Shown one piece after another: positions 60,209 to 64,000 of a stretch of DNA of 64,000 bases (its first letter is position 1; each line of letters begins with the position of its first letter). A model generated the notes under the pieces. That model saw only the letters and a program-made list of their open reading frames with translations, searched no databases and was not told the origin of the DNA. Location of the stretch: positions 1,364,001 to 1,428,000 of the forward strand of contig NZ_JAFCKT010000001.1 in NCBI RefSeq assembly GCF_018129985.1, given 5' to 3'. The translations under genes and the position numbers were made by a program. The stretch comes from Bradyrhizobium sp. SZCCT0148. Its GTDB lineage: Bacteria > Pseudomonadota > Alphaproteobacteria > Rhizobiales > Xanthobacteraceae.

Positions 60209-63200
60209 ATGCTCCGGCGCCTGGTCGCGTTCGCGCTGTCGCAGCGACTGTTCGTTCTGCTGAGCGTGCTGCTGGTGATCGGCGCCGGCGGCGTCCTGCT
60301 GCCCGGCCTGCCGATCGACGCCTTTCCCGACGTCTCGCCGGTCCAGGTGAAGATCATCATGAAGGCGGCGGGCCTCACCCCTGAAGAGGTCGAGCAGCGC
60401 ATTACCGTCCCCGTCGAGCTCGAGCTGCTCGGATTGCCGAACAAGAAGGTGCTTCGTTCGACCTCGAAATATGCGCTGGCCGACATCACCGTCGATTTCG
60501 AGGACGGCACCGACATCTACTGGGCGCGCAATCAGGTCTCGGAGCGGCTGTCGAACATCTCGCGCGATTTCCCGGAAGGGGTGACCGGCGGGCTTGCGCC
60601 GATCACCAGCCCGCTCGGCGAAATGTTCATGTTCACGATCGACAGTCCCGAGCTCTCGCTCGCCGAGCGCCGCACCCTGCTCGATTGGGTGATCCGCCCT
60701 GCCCTGCGGACGGTCCCTGGCGTTGCCGACGTCAATGCGCTCGGCGGCTATGTGCGCGCCTTCGAGATCGTGCCGCGCAACGATGCGCTGGCGGCGCGCG
60801 GCATTTCCTACGATGTGTTTCGCCGGGCCATCGAGGCCAACAGCCGCAACGACGGCGCCGGACGGGTCAACCAGGGCGAGGACAGCGCTTTGGTGCGGAT
60901 CGAAGGCAGCATCCGTTCGATCGAGGACATCAAGGCCATCGTCGTCGACACCCGCGAGGGCGTACCGATCCTGGTCAACGACGTCGCGAGGGTCAGAGTC
61001 GGCACGCTGACGCGCTATGGCGCCGTCACGGCGGACGGCCGCGGCGAAACCGTCGAGGGACTGGTACTCGGCTTGCGCGGCGCCAACGCTGGTCAGCTCA
61101 TCCGCGACGTGCGCGCCCGGCTCGCGGAGCTGCAGCCTTCGCTGCCGAAGAGCGTGTCGATCAACGTGTTCTACGACCGCAGCCGCCTGGTCAACCGCGC
61201 CGTCGGCACCGTGGTGCGGGCCCTCGGCGAAGCCACCGTCCTCGTCATCGTTCTCCTGCTGCTCTTCCTTGGCAACTGGCGCGCTTCGCTGGTGATCGCG
61301 CTCAGCCTACCGCTGGCCATCGTGATTGCGTTGATCATCATGCGCCTGGTGGGCATGTCGGCCAATTTGATGAGCCTCGGCGGACTTGCGATCGCGATCG
61401 GCATGCTGATCGACGCGCTGGTCGTCGTGGTCGAGAACATCGTCGGCAATCTCGCCAAGCACGAACCAGGCAAAACCGCGCCGCTGATCCATCTGGTTTA
61501 CCGTTCGGTCTGCGAAGTCCTGGAGCCGGTCGCCTCAGGCGTGCTCATCATCATCATCGTGTTCGTCCCGCTGCTGACGCTGCAGGGGCTGGAGGGCAAG
61601 CTGTTCATCCCGGTGGCGCTCGCCATCATCTTCGCGCTGGCCGGCTCGCTGCTGCTCGCGCTCACCGTGATCCCGGTGGCGACTTCCTTCGTGCTCAAAT
61701 CCGCCTCGCATCGCGATCCCCTGCTGGTGCGTGCGGCGCAACGGGTCTACGCACCGGCATTGGGCTGGGCCCTCGACAACGAGCGCAAGGTGATGGTCGC
61801 GGCGCTGATCGGCCTCGTCGCGGCAGGCTTCGCCTATACCCAGCTCGGCAAGACGTTCATGCCGACGATGGACGAAGGCGACGTCATCGTCAGTGTCGAG
61901 ACGCTGCCCTCGGTCAATCTCGACGAGTCGCTTGCGATGAACGCAAGGCTGCAGACCGCGCTGCTGGCCGTGCCTGATATTGCCGGCATCGTCGCCCGGA
62001 CCGGGTCGGACGAGCTCGGCCTCGATCCCATGGGCCCCAACCAGACCGATACGTTCCTGGTGCTCAAGCCGGCGGCCGAGAGGCAGACGGAGGACCGCGA
62101 GGCCCTGCTGCAGAAGCTTCGCGAGGTCCTCACCGGCTTTCCCGGCATCTCGCTCAGCTTCACCCAGCCGATCGACATGCGCGTGCAGGAGATGATCAGC
62201 GGCGTGCGCGGCGACGTCGCCGTGAAGATCTTCGGCCCCGACATCGCCAGGCTGAACGAAACCGCGGCGAAGCTGTCGGCGATCCTCTCCGGTATCGACG
62301 GTGCCGAGGACGTCTACACCACGCTGAACGAAGGCGCTCAATATTACACGGTTGCGGTCAATCGCATGGAGGCCGGCCGCCTTGGCCTGACCGTGGATTC
62401 GATCGTCGCCTCGCTGCGGACCCAGATCGAGGGTCGGGTCATCGGAACCGCGCTCGAGGAAGGGCGTCGTACGCCGATCCTGGTCCGGGGCAGCGAGACG
62501 ACGCGGGAAGCGCCGACATTGCTGGCGAGCCTGCCGCTGACGCTGGCGTCGGGACGGCATGTCGCGCTGTCGCAGGTCGCCCGCATCCAGCGCGTGGACG
62601 GCCCGGTGAAGATCGACCGCGAGGACGGCGCCCGCATGAGCGTGGTGCGCGCCAACGTCCGCGGTCGCGATATGGTCGGCTTCGTCGAAGCCGCCCAACA
62701 CAAGGTGGCGACCGAACTGCCGCTGCCGAGCGGCTATCGGCTGACCTGGGGTGGACAGTTCGAGAATCAGCAGCGCGCCGCCGCACGTCTGTCCGTCGTG
62801 GTCCCCGTTGCGGTCGGCCTGATCTTCGTGCTGCTGTTCACCACCTTCGGGGCCATCCGCCAGGCGCTGCTGGTGCTGGTCAACATTCCCTTCGCGCTGA
62901 TCGGCGGCGTGTTCGCGCTCGTCGTGACGGGGGAGTATCTGTCGGTGCCGGCCTCGGTCGGATTCATCGCGCTGCTCGGCATCGCCGTGCTCAACGGCGT
63001 CGTGCTGGTCTCCTATTTCAACCAGCTCCGCGCCCACGGCCTTCCCGAAGATCGCATCGTCGTCGAGGGCGCCATGCGCAGGCTTCGGCCGGTGCTGATG
63101 ACCGCGAGCATCACGGCGCTGGGCTTGATCCCGCTGCTGTTCGCCACCGGCCCGGGATCAGAGGTGCAGCGGCCGCTCGCCATCGTCGTGATCGGAGGAC

Positions 63201-63283
63201 TGCTGTCCTCCACCCTGCTCACTCTGATTCTGCTCCCGATCCTCTATCGCCGCTATGGCGGGACGCCGAAGGTGACGACATGA
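60209..63283 (+). CDS. Heavy-metal RND efflux pump (CusA/CzcA family)
   Basis: 1024 residues, immediately after the adaptor stop. It has the RND layout: a first transmembrane helix, a periplasmic porter loop (about 30-335), a helix bundle, a second loop and a second bundle. The TM4 segment ANLMSLGGLAIAIGMLIDALVVVVENI resembles CusA more than CzcA, since the Asp of the CzcA DFG-type element is missing. VFYDRSRLVNRAVGTVV is the family block before TM2. Substrate is a metal ion, monovalent or divalent unresolved. The DUF3240 gene overlaps its end by four bases. Confidence 0.92.
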   Translation: MLRRLVAFALSQRLFVLLSVLLVIGAGGVLLPGLPIDAFPDVSPVQVKIIMKAAGLTPEEVEQRITVPVELELLGLPNKKVLRSTSKYALADITVDFEDGTDIYWARNQVSERLSNISRDFPEGVTGGLAPITSPLGEMFMFTIDSPELSLAERRTLLDWVIRPALRTVPGVADVNALGGYVRAFEIVPRNDALAARGISYDVFRRAIEANSRNDGAGRVNQGEDSALVRIEGSIRSIEDIKAIVVDTREGVPILVNDVARVRVGTLTRYGAVTADGRGETVEGLVLGLRGANAGQLIRDVRARLAELQPSLPKSVSINVFYDRSRLVNRAVGTVVRALGEATVLVIVLLLLFLGNWRASLVIALSLPLAIVIALIIMRLVGMSANLMSLGGLAIAIGMLIDALVVVVENIVGNLAKHEPGKTAPLIHLVYRSVCEVLEPVASGVLIIIIVFVPLLTLQGLEGKLFIPVALAIIFALAGSLLLALTVIPVATSFVLKSASHRDPLLVRAAQRVYAPALGWALDNERKVMVAALIGLVAAGFAYTQLGKTFMPTMDEGDVIVSVETLPSVNLDESLAMNARLQTALLAVPDIAGIVARTGSDELGLDPMGPNQTDTFLVLKPAAERQTEDREALLQKLREVLTGFPGISLSFTQPIDMRVQEMISGVRGDVAVKIFGPDIARLNETAAKLSAILSGIDGAEDVYTTLNEGAQYYTVAVNRMEAGRLGLTVDSIVASLRTQIEGRVIGTALEEGRRTPILVRGSETTREAPTLLASLPLTLASGRHVALSQVARIQRVDGPVKIDREDGARMSVVRANVRGRDMVGFVEAAQHKVATELPLPSGYRLTWGGQFENQQRAAARLSVVVPVAVGLIFVLLFTTFGAIRQALLVLVNIPFALIGGVFALVVTGEYLSVPASVGFIALLGIAVLNGVVLVSYFNQLRAHGLPEDRIVVEGAMRRLRPVLMTASITALGLIPLLFATGPGSEVQRPLAIVVIGGLLSSTLLTLILLPILYRRYGGTPKVTT

Positions 63284-63591
63284 CTGAGCATCCCGTCTGT
63301 CTCACACTGATCGTGCCGCATCTCCTGCGCGAGGAGGTGTTCGACTATCTCACCGAGCAGACCGACCTGGTTTCGGGCTTCACGGCATCCCACGGAGCCG
63401 GTCACGGCACTGAGATCCGCTTGCACACCGCAGCCGAACGCGTGAAGGGCCACGCCGATCAGGCTGTCGTGCAGGTCGTCCTGGCGAGCAGCGATGCCGG
63501 CCGCTTGCTCGACCGGCTGCGGCTGGCCTTCGCCGGAACCAAGCTGGTGTACTGGACGATCCCCGTGACGGAGCTCGGCACGATCGACTGA
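63280..63591 (+). CDS. DUF3240 family protein
   Basis: 103 residues, starting in an ATGA overlap with the RND pump gene. It begins MTEHPVCLTLIVPHLLREEVFDYLTEQTDLVSGFTASHGAGHG, has a histidine-rich middle and a ferredoxin-like alpha/beta pattern like PII-type small proteins. DUF3240 genes are regularly found at the end of heavy-metal RND operons. A cytosolic metal sensor or pump regulator is likely, by context. It converges on the TerC-like gene with a six-base gap. Confidence 0.85.
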   Translation: MTEHPVCLTLIVPHLLREEVFDYLTEQTDLVSGFTASHGAGHGTEIRLHTAAERVKGHADQAVVQVVLASSDAGRLLDRLRLAFAGTKLVYWTIPVTELGTID

Positions 63592-63597
63592 GCGGCC

Positions 63598-64000
63598 CTA
63601 CTCTGCCGACGCCCGGGCGTGCCGCTCGGACGATGCCAGTGCGGCAGAATTCAGTTTGCGCCGGCGCCAGATGCTGCCGACCACCAGCACGACGACGACG
63701 CCGAGCGCCGCGCAGAAATATTCGCCGCCGGCACCGCCATGGCCGAACTGCGGCGGGATGCGCAGGGCACCGAGCATGCTGTCGAGCGAGGCGCCGAACG
63801 GTCCTTCGAACAGCGTGTGCAGCCTGGGCGCAACGCCCGGATCGGTCGCCATCACCTCGCCGGCGATCCAGCCGAGCAGCGCCGCACCGGCCCAGACCAG
63901 CACCGGCAGCTTTTCGAGCAACGCCATGATCAGCGCCGCACCGGCCACGATCAGCGGCACGCTGATGGCAAGGCCGAGGATCAGCAGCGGCACGCTGCCA
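63598..64000 (-). CDS. TerC-family membrane protein, C-terminal part
   Basis: A partial gene running off the right edge; at least 133 residues of the C-terminus are present. It reads ILGLAISVPLIVAGAALIMALLEKLPVLVWAGAALLGWIAGEVMATDP, a TerC/YjbE pattern with two transmembrane helices, then a third (EYFCAALGVVVVLVVGSIWRRRK) and a basic tail. YjbE-type TerC proteins export Mn(II) or help metallate secreted enzymes. The N-terminal half lies outside the window. Confidence 0.8.
   Translation of the reverse strand, partial: GSVPLLILGLAISVPLIVAGAALIMALLEKLPVLVWAGAALLGWIAGEVMATDPGVAPRLHTLFEGPFGASLDSMLGALRIPPQFGHGGAGGEYFCAALGVVVVLVVGSIWRRRKLNSAALASSERHARASAE

Overview
The window is high-G+C alphaproteobacterial chromosome, most likely Bradyrhizobium or a close relative in the Nitrobacteraceae. 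The evidence is the gene content (DUF2735, HdaA, CreA, DUF3240 and a Bradyrhizobium-type set of small secreted proteins), FixK-type TTGA-N6-TCAA boxes, and the hairpin-forming intergenic repeats typical of that genus. I see no rRNA, tRNA, CRISPR array, insertion sequence or phage gene. It reads as core chromosome with a few accessory patches.

0-5.7 kb: small housekeeping and hypothetical genes (DUF2735, MliC-like lysozyme inhibitor, tyrosine phosphatase, SDR, DUF2161 nuclease-fold protein, GNAT, PaaI thioesterase). An SGNH hydrolase here is split by two one-base losses. 5.9-8.85 kb: a three-gene minus-strand operon kynB-kynA-kynU converting tryptophan to anthranilate, with a palindromic operator candidate upstream. 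9.1-12.8 kb: M20 deacetylase, PNPOx-like protein and a divergent MocR/PdxR-type regulator. 12.8-19 kb: envelope genes (small secreted proteins, CreA, L,D-transpeptidase with a second degenerate domain, exported glutathione peroxidase, NodB-type deacetylase). 19-23 kb: an autotransporter facing an AraC-family regulator.

23-31.3 kb is the most unusual stretch. It holds DoxX, an eight-haem c-type cytochrome fused to a TPR tail, two small exported proteins, an FGly-type sulfatase and an outer-membrane channel-like protein. The cytochrome side and the sulfatase side diverge from an intergenic region with two FixK/FNR-type boxes; a third such box lies at 23.05 kb. I infer an undescribed low-oxygen envelope module.

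31.3-45.2 kb: maeB, an AsmA-like protein, aspS, selO, then a phosphodiesterase plus a Ugp-like ABC importer (two permeases and a binding protein, no ATPase) behind a strong PHO-box match, then a 36-residue membrane peptide and rnd. 45.3-51.2 kb: class III aminotransferase, an isochorismatase-fold protein lacking two catalytic residues, two acyltransferase-like proteins, a LysR regulator and an outer-membrane barrel. 51.5-58.9 kb: csp, purN-purM, a CDP-alcohol phosphatidyltransferase-hdaA pair, and ppk-ppx with a second PHO-box candidate upstream of ppk. 59-63.6 kb: a heavy-metal RND efflux operon with DUF3240. A TerC-family gene runs off the right edge.

Most start codons were chosen from visible Shine-Dalgarno sequences. 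Family names come from motif recognition alone; no database search was run.
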